Shown here piece after piece: positions 26,006 through 34,976 of a DNA stretch of 64,000 nucleotides; position 1 is the stretch's first letter; every line of letters starts with the position of its first letter. The DNA comes from Bacteroidia bacterium (lineage in GTDB: Bacteria > Bacteroidota > Bacteroidia > SXHM01). The notes under the pieces are model-generated. The model made no database searches. It was not told the origin of the DNA and saw only the letters and a list, made by a program, of their open reading frames with translations. The stretch spans positions 1,106,482 through 1,170,481 of the forward strand of contig JAJVIC010000009.1 of NCBI GenBank assembly GCA_022072225.1, written 5' to 3'. The position numbers were made by a program, and so were the translations under genes.

Positions 26006-26536
26006 ATGAGAAAACTTAAAAATGAAGAATTAGGCAGGAAATCGTTGGAAGAATTCCGCAGCGGCAAAAAGATGCCTGTGATAGTTGTGCTGGATGATGT
26101 GCGCAGCATGCACAACATTGGTTCGGTATTTCGAACCAGCGATGCATTCTCGGTTGAGAAAATTCTACTTTGCGGAATTACAGCACAACCGCCTCATCGC
26201 GAAATATCAAAAACAGCACTGGGTGCTACCGAATCGGTCTCTTGGAACTATTATGTAACAATATCAGATGCAATAGAAGCACTGAAATCGGAGGGATATA
26301 AAATTCTTTGCATTGAACAGGTTGAAGGTAGTATTGATTTAGCAGATTTTGTGCCTGAACAAAATGTAAAATATGCGGTTGTTCTTGGTAATGAAGTAAA
26401 TGGTGTTTCTCAATCTGTTGTTGATAGTTGTGATTTTTGTCTGGAAATTCCGCAATTCGGGACAAAACATTCTTTTAACATTTCGGTTACTGCCGGAATT
26501 GTTTTGTATGATTTGACACAAAAGTTTACTAAATAA
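26006..26536 (+). CDS. SpoU/TrmH-family RNA 2'-O-methyltransferase
   Basis: The ATG at 26006 (MRKLKNEELGR) is preferred over one at 25988, giving 176 residues. The three SPOUT motifs are present: DDVRSMHNIGSVFRTSDAF with the motif 1 Asn and Arg, VVLGNEVNGVS as motif 2, and LEIPQFGTKHSFNISVTAGIVLYD as motif 3. These form the knotted SAM-binding site. The enzyme methylates a ribose in tRNA or rRNA; the exact position cannot be told, though the short form without an N-terminal domain resembles TrmH/TrmL-type proteins. It ends in a strong shared terminator. Confidence 0.88.
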   Translation: MRKLKNEELGRKSLEEFRSGKKMPVIVVLDDVRSMHNIGSVFRTSDAFSVEKILLCGITAQPPHREISKTALGATESVSWNYYVTISDAIEALKSEGYKILCIEQVEGSIDLADFVPEQNVKYAVVLGNEVNGVSQSVVDSCDFCLEIPQFGTKHSFNISVTAGIVLYDLTQKFTK

Positions 26537-26565
26537 AAAAGCCCCGCATTTTGCGGGGCTTTTTT
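26535..26565. terminator. bidirectional terminator between convergent genes
   Basis: GCCCCGCA and TGCGGGGC (26541-26548, 26552-26559) form a stem with a TTT loop, flanked by A6 and T6 runs, so it can stop transcription in both directions between the methyltransferase and ompA-type genes. Confidence 0.92.
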
Positions 26566-26586
26566 ATTTAGAGTTATAAAGGATTA

Positions 26587-28059
26587 TTATTTTTTGCCTT
26601 CAAAATCAACTCTGCGGTTTACATTGTTTTCAACACCATCAGAAGTAGGAACCAGCGATTCGTTTTCTCCTTTAGATATTGCAGTTAATCTACCTGCGTC
26701 AATTTTGTAAGTATCAACAAGGTGCTTAACAACCGCTTCAGCACGTTTGCGTGCAAGATCCTGATTGAATTGTTCAGTAGCAGTTTTATCTGCATGACCA
26801 ACAACATTTAGTTTCAGGTTAGGATCTGCTTTAAGCGCTTTTGCAACAGTTGCAAGTGCATCGTAGCTGCTCCAGTAGTTGATAGTTGAACTGTTTACTT
26901 TAAAGTAAACAGAAGGCAACAACACAGTAGAAACGCTTGAACTTGTTGAGGTGCTTTCAGCAGCTTTCAGCTCAATAGTTTTACCCTGGAAGTTAACCAA
27001 TGCACCGGGTTTGGTATTTGGTTCAATATCCTGTCCGTCAGCAACACCATCGTTATCACTGTCAAGTTCTTTACCGTTCTCGTCAACTTTAGCACCTTTT
27101 GCGCTGAATGGATCGCTATCCATGTGGTCAGGAACACCATCAGTATCTACGTCAAGTGAACGACCGCTTCCGTCAACAGCTACTCCCGCAGGTGTGTTTG
27201 GTTCTTTGTCAAACAGGTCAGATACTCCGTCACCGTCAGCATCTTTGGCTAAACCATCAATGTTACTTTGGATGTCATCAAGATTTTTATTGAGAGCTTC
27301 AAATGGATTAACCCACTCCTGAGCATCTTCTTTCTTGCCGATTTTGTAGGTCAAGCTAAGGCTGTGGTAGCCGTATTTGTCGTTAATTCCTGTGTTTCCT
27401 CTTGTAGCATCTAATTTATCTGAAGTTGTGTAGCGTGCAGAAGTTTCAATACCTACATCAAAGGATTTTGAAATTCTGTATTTAACACCAAATGCAAGTG
27501 GGAAAACGGTTTCAGTAGTAACTTCTTTTTTCTCCAAATCATAGTTTTTGTAACCAACTGTTCCAATAACTTCATCTGTCCCTAAACGGTATTTAGCAGA
27601 GCGGAAACTGGTGAAACCCATACCAAACGAAAAATAGTATTTAAATTTACGTTGTTTGGTTTTGTCTCTGTAAATAAGGTTCATGAAATTAAGAGTTGCA
27701 TTTACGGTGTACTCGAATGTACTCGCATCAAAGTAAGCCCAATTATTTGTTGAGTTATCCTTTGGACCATTTCTTTTTGTTCCTCTCAGGTGTGCTCCTA
27801 ATAAATTAACATTTACACCCCAAACCGGATTGAATTGCCATCCAATGTTGCCACCCATTCCCCAGGCGCCTTTTCTTTCGCTGCGGAAATCTTTCACCGG
27901 CCACCAAGTGTATTGTTGGATATCACCATAAAACGTGGTAAGACCACCATGCACGGTAATTGATAATTTGTTGTAAGATTTTTTCTTGCCGGCTTCCTGC
28001 GCCAATGCAACAGATCCGGTGAAGGTAAATACTACAAGGATTAATAGAAGTTTTCTCAT
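26587..28059 (-). CDS. OmpA-family outer membrane protein with thrombospondin type 3 repeats
   Basis: The 490-residue protein has a signal peptide (MRKLLLILVVFTFTGSVALAQ) and a beta-barrel region (about 30-250). Next come three calcium-binding TSP3-type repeats (DADGDGVSDLFD, DVDTDGVPDHMD, DSDNDGVADGQD; about 270-345). Last is an OmpA peptidoglycan-binding domain (about 385-490) with LNVVGHADKTATEQFNQDLARKRAEAV and a final NNVNRRVDF. Such proteins tie the outer membrane to peptidoglycan. A well-formed promoter lies upstream, consistent with strong constitutive expression. Confidence 0.92.
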   Translation of the reverse strand: MRKLLLILVVFTFTGSVALAQEAGKKKSYNKLSITVHGGLTTFYGDIQQYTWWPVKDFRSERKGAWGMGGNIGWQFNPVWGVNVNLLGAHLRGTKRNGPKDNSTNNWAYFDASTFEYTVNATLNFMNLIYRDKTKQRKFKYYFSFGMGFTSFRSAKYRLGTDEVIGTVGYKNYDLEKKEVTTETVFPLAFGVKYRISKSFDVGIETSARYTTSDKLDATRGNTGINDKYGYHSLSLTYKIGKKEDAQEWVNPFEALNKNLDDIQSNIDGLAKDADGDGVSDLFDKEPNTPAGVAVDGSGRSLDVDTDGVPDHMDSDPFSAKGAKVDENGKELDSDNDGVADGQDIEPNTKPGALVNFQGKTIELKAAESTSTSSSVSTVLLPSVYFKVNSSTINYWSSYDALATVAKALKADPNLKLNVVGHADKTATEQFNQDLARKRAEAVVKHLVDTYKIDAGRLTAISKGENESLVPTSDGVENNVNRRVDFEGKK

Positions 28060-28114
28060 GATTTTCTTTCGTTTAGCTTTTGGTTTTAATACTGTTTAAA
28101 TTTTAGTATGGGTG

Positions 28115-28144
28115 CAAAAATAGTCCTACTTTATTAATAAACAA
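28115..28144 (-). promoter_or_regulatory. Bacteroidota-type promoter of the OmpA gene
   Basis: On the minus strand a TTG (28144-28142), a spacer of exactly 19 nt and TATTTTTG (28122-28115) match the TTG-N19-TAnnTTTG promoter of the primary sigma factor. It lies about 56 nt before the ATG. Confidence 0.75.
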
Positions 28145-28214
28145 GAAAAAATTAACTAATATTTTTTCAACACATCTGGTCTGAAAAGTTTTAGGCCTAA
28201 GTTTGTTCAGTAAA

Positions 28215-28700
28215 TTAACAGTTGTATAAATGTATTTCAGATTTGTCGGAACAGTGTTTTAGTAACTCTTGTGCAGTGGTATTTAAAACAGGCAAGACTT
28301 TATTATTAGTGATTTCTGATAAGGGTAATAAGGTAAATAGTCGTTGGCTGATTCGGGGATGAGGAATGGTAAGTGTATCGGTTTTTATTTTCAAATTGTC
28401 ATAGAATAAAATATCAAGGTCTATGGTTCGTGCTGATGGTTTTCCTGTTCTTATTCTACCCATAGACTCTTCAATTTTAAGTAATATGTCAAGTAATTCC
28501 TGTGGTTTTAATTCAGTTTTGACTTTGATTACCTGATTAAGAAAGCGGTTGTTGTCTTCAAAACCCCATGCTTCGCTCTCGTATATGGAAGATTTAGCGG
28601 TTATTGCACCTACGTACAATTCGATTTTCGCCATTGCCAGCGACAGATTTTGTTCTCGGTTTCCTAAATTGCCCCCCAGTAATAGTATTACTTCTGCCAT
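28215..28700 (-). CDS. folK: 2-amino-4-hydroxy-6-hydroxymethyldihydropteridine pyrophosphokinase
   Basis: The 161-residue protein is a complete HPPK. It has the N-terminal LLLGGNLGNRE motif, the substrate-contact stretch YESEAWGF, NRFLNQVIKVKT, and the signature GKPSARTIDLDILFYDN with the metal-binding Asp pair, then IPHPRISQRLFTLLPL. It transfers pyrophosphate from ATP to 6-hydroxymethyl-7,8-dihydropterin in folate synthesis, in the cytoplasm. It is divergent from sppA and stands alone, without other folate genes beside it. Confidence 0.95.
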   Translation of the reverse strand: MAEVILLLGGNLGNREQNLSLAMAKIELYVGAITAKSSIYESEAWGFEDNNRFLNQVIKVKTELKPQELLDILLKIEESMGRIRTGKPSARTIDLDILFYDNLKIKTDTLTIPHPRISQRLFTLLPLSEITNNKVLPVLNTTAQELLKHCSDKSEIHLYNC

Positions 28701-28833
28701 AAATTTACAAAGGCAACAAAGTTAAAAAATCTTAACAGCCTCCATATTGCTGTTCCTGTTCAGTTTTTTTTCTACTTTCGCCCCGCTTTTCTGCCTTCGG
28801 GCATTAAGCATAAACCCCTAAAAACCAATATTA

Positions 28834-30615
28834 ATGAAACAGTTTTTTAAATTTATGTTCGCTTCCATGCTGGGAGTGTTTTTGGCTTTCTTCCTTGGTA
28901 TTATTGTATTGTTTGGAATGATTGCCGCTCTGATTTCTTCTGCCGACAGCAAAAAAGAAGTTAAAGTAGAGCCTAATTCGGTGCTGCATATCAATTTTGA
29001 GGCGCAGATTAACGACCGCAGTTCAAACAACCCTTTTGAGAATTTTGATTTTGGTTCCATGTCGGGTAAGCAAGGTATTGGTTTGAATGATATACTTGAG
29101 AATATCGAGAAAGCAAAAACCGATGAAAATATTAAAGGTATATATATTGATCTTCAAACAGTACCTGCAGGTATTGCTACCATTGAAGAAATACGCAACA
29201 AGCTGATTGAGTTTAAAGAATCAAAGAAGTTTATTGTTGCTTACAGTGAGGTTTATACGCAGGGAGCTTATTACCTTGCTTCGGTGGCCGATGAAGTTTG
29301 GCTGAACCCTGAAGGATTGATTGAATTTAAAGGTTTGGGCGCGCAGGTTATGTTCTTTAAAGGACTGTTGGAAAAACTGGAAGTGGAGCCACAGGTTATT
29401 CGCTATGGTAAATTTAAAAGTGCAATTGAGCCATTTATTCTTGATAAAATGAGCGAAGCCAACCGTGAGCAAACGATGAAATACATGGGTTCTATATGGG
29501 ACCACATTGTAAAAGGTATTGCAGAGAGCCGCAAACTTACTCCCGAGCAACTGAACCTGATTGCCGACTCGGCCTTGGTGCAGAATGCTAAAGATGCGGT
29601 GGAACAAAAACTTGCCGATAAATTATATTATAAAGACCAGGTTTTGGACGATTTGAAAGATCGTTGCGGTCTTGAAGAGATTAAAAAACTGAAAATGGTT
29701 AGCATGGTTAAGTATAAAGATGCTCCGAAACCTAAAAAGAAAGAAGATAAAGGTTTAGCGAAAGATAAAATAGCCGTGATTTATGCAAGCGGCAGCATTG
29801 AAGGCGGTGAAGGTGATGACCAAACCATTGGTTCTGACCGCATCTCAAAAGCTATTCGCAAAGCACGCCTGGATGAAAATGTAAAAGCCATTGTATTGCG
29901 CGTAAACTCACCGGGCGGTAGTTCGCTGGCTTCAGATGTAATATGGAGAGAAGTAGTACTGGCTAAGGCAGTTAAACCTGTTGTTGCTTCCATGGGCGAT
30001 GTGGCTGCATCTGGCGGTTATTATATTTCCTGCGCAGCAGATACTATTATAGCAAGTCCCAATACCATAACCGGTTCTATTGGAGTATTTGGTTTATTGA
30101 TGAACCTGAAAAGTTTAATGAACAACAAACTGGGGGTTACTATTGACACTGTTAAAACCAATCACTATGCTGATTTAGGTTCAGCTTTCCGCCCTTTAAC
30201 ACAGGCTGAGCGCGACATTATTCAGAACAGTGTGAATGAAATCTATGATTCATTCATAACTAAAGTAGCCGAAGGACGCGGAATGAAAAAAGCGGATGTA
30301 GATTCCATAGGTCAAGGCCGTGTTTGGAGTGGTGTTGATGCTAAAGAATTAGGTCTTGTTGATGTACTGGGCGGCATGGAAGATGCCATTGAAATTGCCG
30401 CTAAAATGGCTAAACTTGATCATTACCGTGTAGCGGAATACCCGGAGCAAAAAGATCCTTTTAAAGCTTTTATGGAAGAACTGCAAGGGCAGGGCGAAGA
30501 TGTAATGGTGAAAAATGCATTGGGCGAAAACTACCGCTTTTATAAAACTCTGGATGATATGCGTAAAATGGAAGGTATCCAGGCGCGTATGCCGTTTGAT
30601 ATATATATTGATTAG
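28834..30615 (+). CDS. sppA: signal peptide peptidase SppA, long (67K) type
   Basis: The 593-residue membrane protease has one N-terminal membrane helix (about 8-38). Two tandem peptidase S49 domains follow. The general-base Lys is in YGKFKSAIEPF (K195) in the first half, and the nucleophile Ser is in GDVAASGGYYIS (S393) in the second half. This split catalytic dyad is the normal arrangement of the long form. SppA cuts leftover signal peptides in the membrane. The length is close to E. coli SppA (618). It is followed by a strong hairpin terminator and then a tandem repeat array. Confidence 0.95.
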   Translation: MKQFFKFMFASMLGVFLAFFLGIIVLFGMIAALISSADSKKEVKVEPNSVLHINFEAQINDRSSNNPFENFDFGSMSGKQGIGLNDILENIEKAKTDENIKGIYIDLQTVPAGIATIEEIRNKLIEFKESKKFIVAYSEVYTQGAYYLASVADEVWLNPEGLIEFKGLGAQVMFFKGLLEKLEVEPQVIRYGKFKSAIEPFILDKMSEANREQTMKYMGSIWDHIVKGIAESRKLTPEQLNLIADSALVQNAKDAVEQKLADKLYYKDQVLDDLKDRCGLEEIKKLKMVSMVKYKDAPKPKKKEDKGLAKDKIAVIYASGSIEGGEGDDQTIGSDRISKAIRKARLDENVKAIVLRVNSPGGSSLASDVIWREVVLAKAVKPVVASMGDVAASGGYYISCAADTIIASPNTITGSIGVFGLLMNLKSLMNNKLGVTIDTVKTNHYADLGSAFRPLTQAERDIIQNSVNEIYDSFITKVAEGRGMKKADVDSIGQGRVWSGVDAKELGLVDVLGGMEDAIEIAAKMAKLDHYRVAEYPEQKDPFKAFMEELQGQGEDVMVKNALGENYRFYKTLDDMRKMEGIQARMPFDIYID

Positions 30616-30640
30616 TCAATAGTTTATAGTCCAGATAAAG

Positions 30641-30676
30641 CAGTCCCGCCTTGCCCCGTGCAAGGCGGGACTGTTT
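30641..30676 (+). terminator. terminator of sppA
   Basis: A perfect 14-bp stem (CAGTCCCGCCTTGC at 30641-30654, complement at 30660-30673) with a CCCGT loop is followed by TTT. It starts 25 nt after the sppA stop. Confidence 0.8.
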
Positions 30677-30719
30677 CGTTTCAGGCAGTGCATAGTTATA
30701 GGATTAGAATGCCCTTCCC

Positions 30720-31135
30720 TTTTTCGTTACCCCACCATCTCCTAACATTAGGAGGCGTATTATGTTTTTCTATAACCCATCTCCTAAGCTTAGGAGGTGC
30801 ATTATGTTTTTCTATAACCCATCTCTTAACGTTAGTTATTCCATTGTAGTTTTCTATAACGGAATAACTACGCGTAGTTATTCCGTTATAGTTTTCGGTA
30901 ATGGAATAACCGAACTCTGTTCTTCCATTGTAGTTTTCGGTAATGGAATAACTGAATTCTGTTCTTCCGTTGTAGTTTTCTGCAATGGAATAACCGAACT
31001 CTGTTCTTCCGTTGTAGTTTTCTGCAATGGAATAACCGAACTCTTCGGACGCATTTCCTTTTTCGGAAACCTGCCCGAAGAACTCTTCGGATGCATTTCC
31101 TTTTTTGGAAACAGGACAAAAGAACCCTTCTGAAG
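30720..31135. repeat. tandem array of about ten 42-bp hairpin-forming units
   Basis: A 42-bp period runs through the whole gap. TATGTTTTTCTATAACCC starts at 30761 and 30803. TAGTTTTC starts at 30847, 30889, 30931, 30973 and 31015. CTCTTCGGA-type starts lie at 31041 and 31083. Units contain inverted repeats whose sequence changes while pairing is kept, such as TTCCATT...AATGGAA, TTCCGTTG...CAATGGAA and the perfect palindrome CTCCTAAGCTTAGGAG. The period is divisible by three, so open frames pass through on both strands, but no start signal or family supports a gene. Confidence 0.85.
30854..30891. repeat. 38-bp perfect palindrome within the 42-bp array
   Basis: The 38 bases are identical to their own reverse complement, centred on CGCG (GGAATAACTACGCGTAGTT is the core). 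It is the longest perfect palindrome I saw in the window and spans the junction of two array units. Confidence 0.9.
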
Positions 31136-31183
31136 GGTTAAAGAAAAGGTAAAGGCTTAAAACGGGAAAAGGAGGGCGGCTAA

Positions 31184-32818
31184 CTATTGCTTCACCACCT
31201 TGCGGACAACCTGCTGCCCGTCCTCCGAAAGCGTGAGGAAATAAACACCGTTGCTGAGGGTGCTTATATCTAAGGTAAAGGTCTCACCTGAGGAGAGACC
31301 GCTTAATAAGGTTTTGCCGGTTATGTCGCTTAGGTGGTAGAGGCCGGATGCGTTTTGTATGGTTAGGGTTGAGAGGGTGGGGTTGGGGTAGAGGGAAAAA
31401 CTGTTTAAATGATTGATTGAAAAAACTGAAGAAATCTCTGTGTCTGAATACTTAGCAATAAAAATATCGGAACCACCAACAGTACTCATTATTGAAGTAG
31501 ATGCTCCTATATCAAAATCCGTGTCGCCATTATAATTTCCAGTAATGTAAACATTCTTATTTTTTACATCTAAGCCATAAATAGATTCGTCATAACCAGC
31601 AGATATTTTACCCGCATCAATAAAGTTGAACAACGAATCGTATTTTGCGATGTAAATATCGGTTACGAAAGGAGGATTTGTTTGTACGGTAGCGGTGAGA
31701 TATGCTGAAACGGAACTTAAGTCAAAATCTATTGTTCCTGAAAATTCCCCAATCATGTATAAATTGTTGTCTTCATCAAATGAAACTGCTACTGCTGCGG
31801 GTGGTTCTATTGCCCAAATTAAATCACCTTGTGGATTGTACTTTGCTACGAAGCCTGAATAATAGTTTCCACTTCCACCATCTAATGTCACTACATTTTG
31901 ACTTGGGTCAAAGTCAATAATTCCTTTAAAAAAACCAGAGATACAAATATTACTATCCTGGTCAAAAACAATATCACTTGTATACTGCATATCGATATCG
32001 CCAAATTGGTGAATAAATTTATAATTTCCATTTGTGTCAATCTTAGCAAATAAAAAATCACTTAACCCTTGAGATATTAAAGGTAACTGGGTGTCAGGAT
32101 AAAAAGTAAGTGTATCATAAAAGCTAGCAATTACATACAGATTTCCATAGTTATCAGATATGATTTTTGAGGATTCTCCTCCATTCCCCCCAAATCTTTT
32201 TGAATAAATATAGTTGCCCGTAGAATCGTACTTTGAAATAAATTCATCAGTATAATCCGCTGATGTCATATTAGATACTCCTGGGCCTGGGTCAAAATCT
32301 GCAGTGCTCATAAAATTTCCACATATGTATATGTTATCTTTTTTATCAACTGCTATAGAATGACCTCTATCGTCATCTTCACCTCCAACGTTTTTTTTGA
32401 AAATAAGATCACCAATGTCATTGTATTTTATAAAGTAAACATTTGCACCTGAGTCAGAGACTAACTCATCGCCAATTACGTATATCTTATTGTCGTTACC
32501 TGTAATAACAGAACGGCCATAATCAATAAAGCCATTTCCAAAGTTTTTTGCAAATATTAAATTGCCAGAAGCATTATATTTTGCTAAAAATGCTTCACCC
32601 TGCACGGGGTTCAAAGTGTAATTTGAACCAAAGTTTGTAATTCCGTGAAATATACCAGTAACACAAATGTTTCCATCAGTGTCAATTGTAATATCGTATC
32701 CATTTTCCACAGATTCAGAGCCAACACCAATTGACCATTGATAATAAAGGTTTTCTTGTGAGAGTAGAGTTAATGGAAATAAACTTAATTGAAGGAAAAT
32801 AAGTATTTGATTTCTCAT
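31184..32818 (-). CDS. secreted beta-propeller (SBBP-like) protein with T9SS sorting domain
   Basis: The 544-residue protein has a signal peptide (MRNQILIFLQLSLFPLTLLSQ). It then has eight or nine repeats with the pattern DNIYICGNF ... DFDPGPGVSN ... FISKYDSTGNYIYSKRFGG, the SBBP-type beta-propeller found in Bacteroidota surface proteins. The last 80 residues are a type A T9SS C-terminal domain (FSLYPNPTLSTLTIQN ... GVYFLTLSEDGQQVVRKVVKQ). It is therefore exported through the outer membrane and released or anchored at the surface. Its role is unknown. A fragment of a related tail survives at 56,620-56,691. Confidence 0.88.
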   Translation of the reverse strand: MRNQILIFLQLSLFPLTLLSQENLYYQWSIGVGSESVENGYDITIDTDGNICVTGIFHGITNFGSNYTLNPVQGEAFLAKYNASGNLIFAKNFGNGFIDYGRSVITGNDNKIYVIGDELVSDSGANVYFIKYNDIGDLIFKKNVGGEDDDRGHSIAVDKKDNIYICGNFMSTADFDPGPGVSNMTSADYTDEFISKYDSTGNYIYSKRFGGNGGESSKIISDNYGNLYVIASFYDTLTFYPDTQLPLISQGLSDFLFAKIDTNGNYKFIHQFGDIDMQYTSDIVFDQDSNICISGFFKGIIDFDPSQNVVTLDGGSGNYYSGFVAKYNPQGDLIWAIEPPAAVAVSFDEDNNLYMIGEFSGTIDFDLSSVSAYLTATVQTNPPFVTDIYIAKYDSLFNFIDAGKISAGYDESIYGLDVKNKNVYITGNYNGDTDFDIGASTSIMSTVGGSDIFIAKYSDTEISSVFSINHLNSFSLYPNPTLSTLTIQNASGLYHLSDITGKTLLSGLSSGETFTLDISTLSNGVYFLTLSEDGQQVVRKVVKQ

Positions 32819-33001
32819 CTTTATTTAATTATCCCCAAACTTACCAAATCTTCCCTAACCCCATATAATCTGTTCAAAACTCTGTTGAAAACCTTAGCAC
32901 TTCCGAACCAAAAAGGGGGTTAAGTGTTCTATTTTTACACACCTTTCTGAAAAGCGCAACAGTAAAGGAATAAATAAGAAATTTGCAGCACAAAAAATGA
33001 G

Positions 33002-33066
33002 CACCACAGATGACACAGATTATCACAGATAAAAACAATCTGAGTAAATCTGTGTCATCTGTGGTG
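33002..33066. repeat. 65-bp dispersed inverted repeat upstream of parE
   Basis: Arms at 33002-33021 and 33047-33066 are perfect 20-bp complements (CACCACAGATGACACAGATT), with weaker pairing continuing inward. A related element lies at 60081-60141. The right arm ends 15 bp before the parE start codon. Confidence 0.85.
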
Positions 33067-33081
33067 AGAAAAAAATAAAAC

Positions 33082-34935
33082 ATGGCAGAAACATATAACG
33101 ATGACAGTATAAGGTCGCTCGACTGGAAAGAACACATACGCCTGCGTCCCGGTATGTATATCGGAAAGCTGGGCGATGGCTCATCACAGGATGACGGAAT
33201 TTATATCCTTATAAAAGAAGTAATTGACAACGCAATTGACGAGTATGTAATGGGCAATGGCAAAACCATTGAAATTACGCTGAAAGACAAACAGGTAAAG
33301 GTTCGTGACTATGGACGCGGAATTCCGTTGGGAAAGGTTATTGACTGCGTTTCAAAAATTAATACCGGAGCCAAATACGACTCTATTGCCTTCAAAAAAT
33401 CAGTTGGTTTAAATGGCGTTGGAACCAAAGCTGTCAATGCACTCTCCAGCTATTTTTATATACAATCCGTTCGCGAAGAAAAAACAAAATATGCCGAGTT
33501 CAGGCGCGGAGAACTTGAAATGGAAAGCAAGCTTGAGCCAAGCGACCTGCGTAAAGGTACACTCGTAAAATTTGAGCCCGACCCTAAAATATTCGGCAAT
33601 TACCACTTCCTGAACGAATACATTGAAAAGCTGCTGTGGAACTATGTTTTCCTTAATCCCGGACTGACTATTTATTTCAACGGAGTTAAATTCTATTCCG
33701 AAAACGGTTTGCGCGATTTGCTGGAAAAAAACATCAGCGAAGAAATTCTTTACCCCATCATTCACCTGAAAGGAAACGATATTGAAGTGGCAATGACCCA
33801 CGGCAATTCGTATGGCGAGGAATATTATTCATTCGTGAATGGTGCGCATACCACACAAGGCGGAACACATCAGGGTGCGTTTCGCGAGGCAGTAGTAAAA
33901 ACCATTCGTGAGTTTTATAAAAAAGATTTTGAGGCGGTAGATGTGCGTTCATCGCTGATTGCTGCGGTAAGTGTAAAAGTGATTGAACCTGTTTTCGAGT
34001 CGCAGACAAAAACAAAACTTGGTTCACAGGAAGTAGCACCGGGAGGCGAAAGCATGAAATCGTTTGTAGGCGATTTTCTGAAAAAAGAATTAGACAACTT
34101 CCTGCACAAAAACCCTGAAACGGCTGATGCCTTACTGCGCAAAATATTACAAAGCGAGCGTGAGCGTAAGGATATGGCAGGAATAAAAAAACTTGCTCGT
34201 GAACGTGCCAAGAAAGCCAGCTTGCACAACAAAAAACTGCGCGATTGCCGCAGCCACTACACCGATGAAAAAGCAGAGGGAAGACTGGAAACAACGCTGT
34301 TTATTACCGAGGGTGACTCTGCGAGTGGTTCAATCACCAAGTCAAGGAATGTGAATACACAAGCGGTATTCAGCTTGAAAGGAAAACCGCTGAATTGTTA
34401 TGGCTTGACTAAAAAGATTGTTTACGAGAATGAGGAATTCAACCTTTTACAAAGCGCTTTGGACATTGAAGAAGGGATAGAAACATTGCGTTACAACAAT
34501 ATTGTAATCGCAACCGATGCCGATGTGGACGGTATGCACATTCGTTTGTTGCTCATCACTTTCTTCCTGCAATTTTTCCCTGATTTAATTAAAAACGGGC
34601 ACCTTTACATTTTGCAGACACCGCTTTTCCGTGTCCGAAACAAAAAAGAAACCATCTACTGCTACTCCGAGCAGGAGCGCAGAGATGCCATTGCTAAACT
34701 GGGGGGCAAACCCGAGATAACCCGCTTTAAAGGATTGGGAGAAATTTCACCTGATGAGTTTAAACACTTCATCGGAAAAGACATTCGCCTTGACCCTGTG
34801 TTGCTCAACAAAGAGACTTCTTACCATCAGTTGCTTGATTTTTACATGGGCAAGAACACACAGGAAAGACAGGAGTTTATTATCCGTAAGCTGAAGATTG
34901 AAAAAGATCTGGTAGAAGAAGAAGCAATTGCATAA
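33082..34935 (+). CDS. parE: DNA topoisomerase IV subunit B
   Basis: The 617-residue protein has a GHKL ATPase domain ([13 protein letters not shown] with the Mg-binding Asn, [23 protein letters not shown]) and a Toprim domain ([25 protein letters not shown]). It forms a heterotetramer with ParC and unlinks replicated chromosomes. I prefer ParE over GyrB because it is paired directly with a ParC-like gene 41 nt downstream, as is usual in Bacteroidota, and is short for GyrB. The likely operon is parE-parC-uvrA. An inverted repeat ends 15 bp before the ATG and may be part of the leader. Confidence 0.9.
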   Translation: MAETYNDDSIRSLDWKEHIRLRPGMYIGKLGDGSSQDDGIYILIKEVIDNAIDEYVMGNGKTIEITLKDKQVKVRDYGRGIPLGKVIDCVSKINTGAKYDSIAFKKSVGLNGVGTKAVNALSSYFYIQSVREEKTKYAEFRRGELEMESKLEPSDLRKGTLVKFEPDPKIFGNYHFLNEYIEKLLWNYVFLNPGLTIYFNGVKFYSENGLRDLLEKNISEEILYPIIHLKGNDIEVAMTHGNSYGEEYYSFVNGAHTTQGGTHQGAFREAVVKTIREFYKKDFEAVDVRSSLIAAVSVKVIEPVFESQTKTKLGSQEVAPGGESMKSFVGDFLKKELDNFLHKNPETADALLRKILQSERERKDMAGIKKLARERAKKASLHNKKLRDCRSHYTDEKAEGRLETTLFITEGDSASGSITKSRNVNTQAVFSLKGKPLNCYGLTKKIVYENEEFNLLQSALDIEEGIETLRYNNIVIATDADVDGMHIRLLLITFFLQFFPDLIKNGHLYILQTPLFRVRNKKETIYCYSEQERRDAIAKLGGKPEITRFKGLGEISPDEFKHFIGKDIRLDPVLLNKETSYHQLLDFYMGKNTQERQEFIIRKLKIEKDLVEEEAIA

Positions 34936-34976
34936 ATTTTCAACCAATGACTAATGATATTTGACCACTGACTAAA

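Noticed and set aside
30762-31133. Open frame through the first 42-bp array (123 residues, 14-residue repeats)
   Set aside because: Frames stay open on both strands because the period is a multiple of three; no signal peptide, family or clear start signal. Treated as repeat DNA.
32874-33137. 87-residue minus-strand ORF over the inverted repeat upstream of parE
   Set aside because: Created by the dispersed repeat; overlaps the parE start and has no independent support.
33082-34935. Calling this gene gyrB
   Set aside because: Direct pairing with a ParC-type gene 41 nt downstream and the short length fit ParE better, though the two families are similar.
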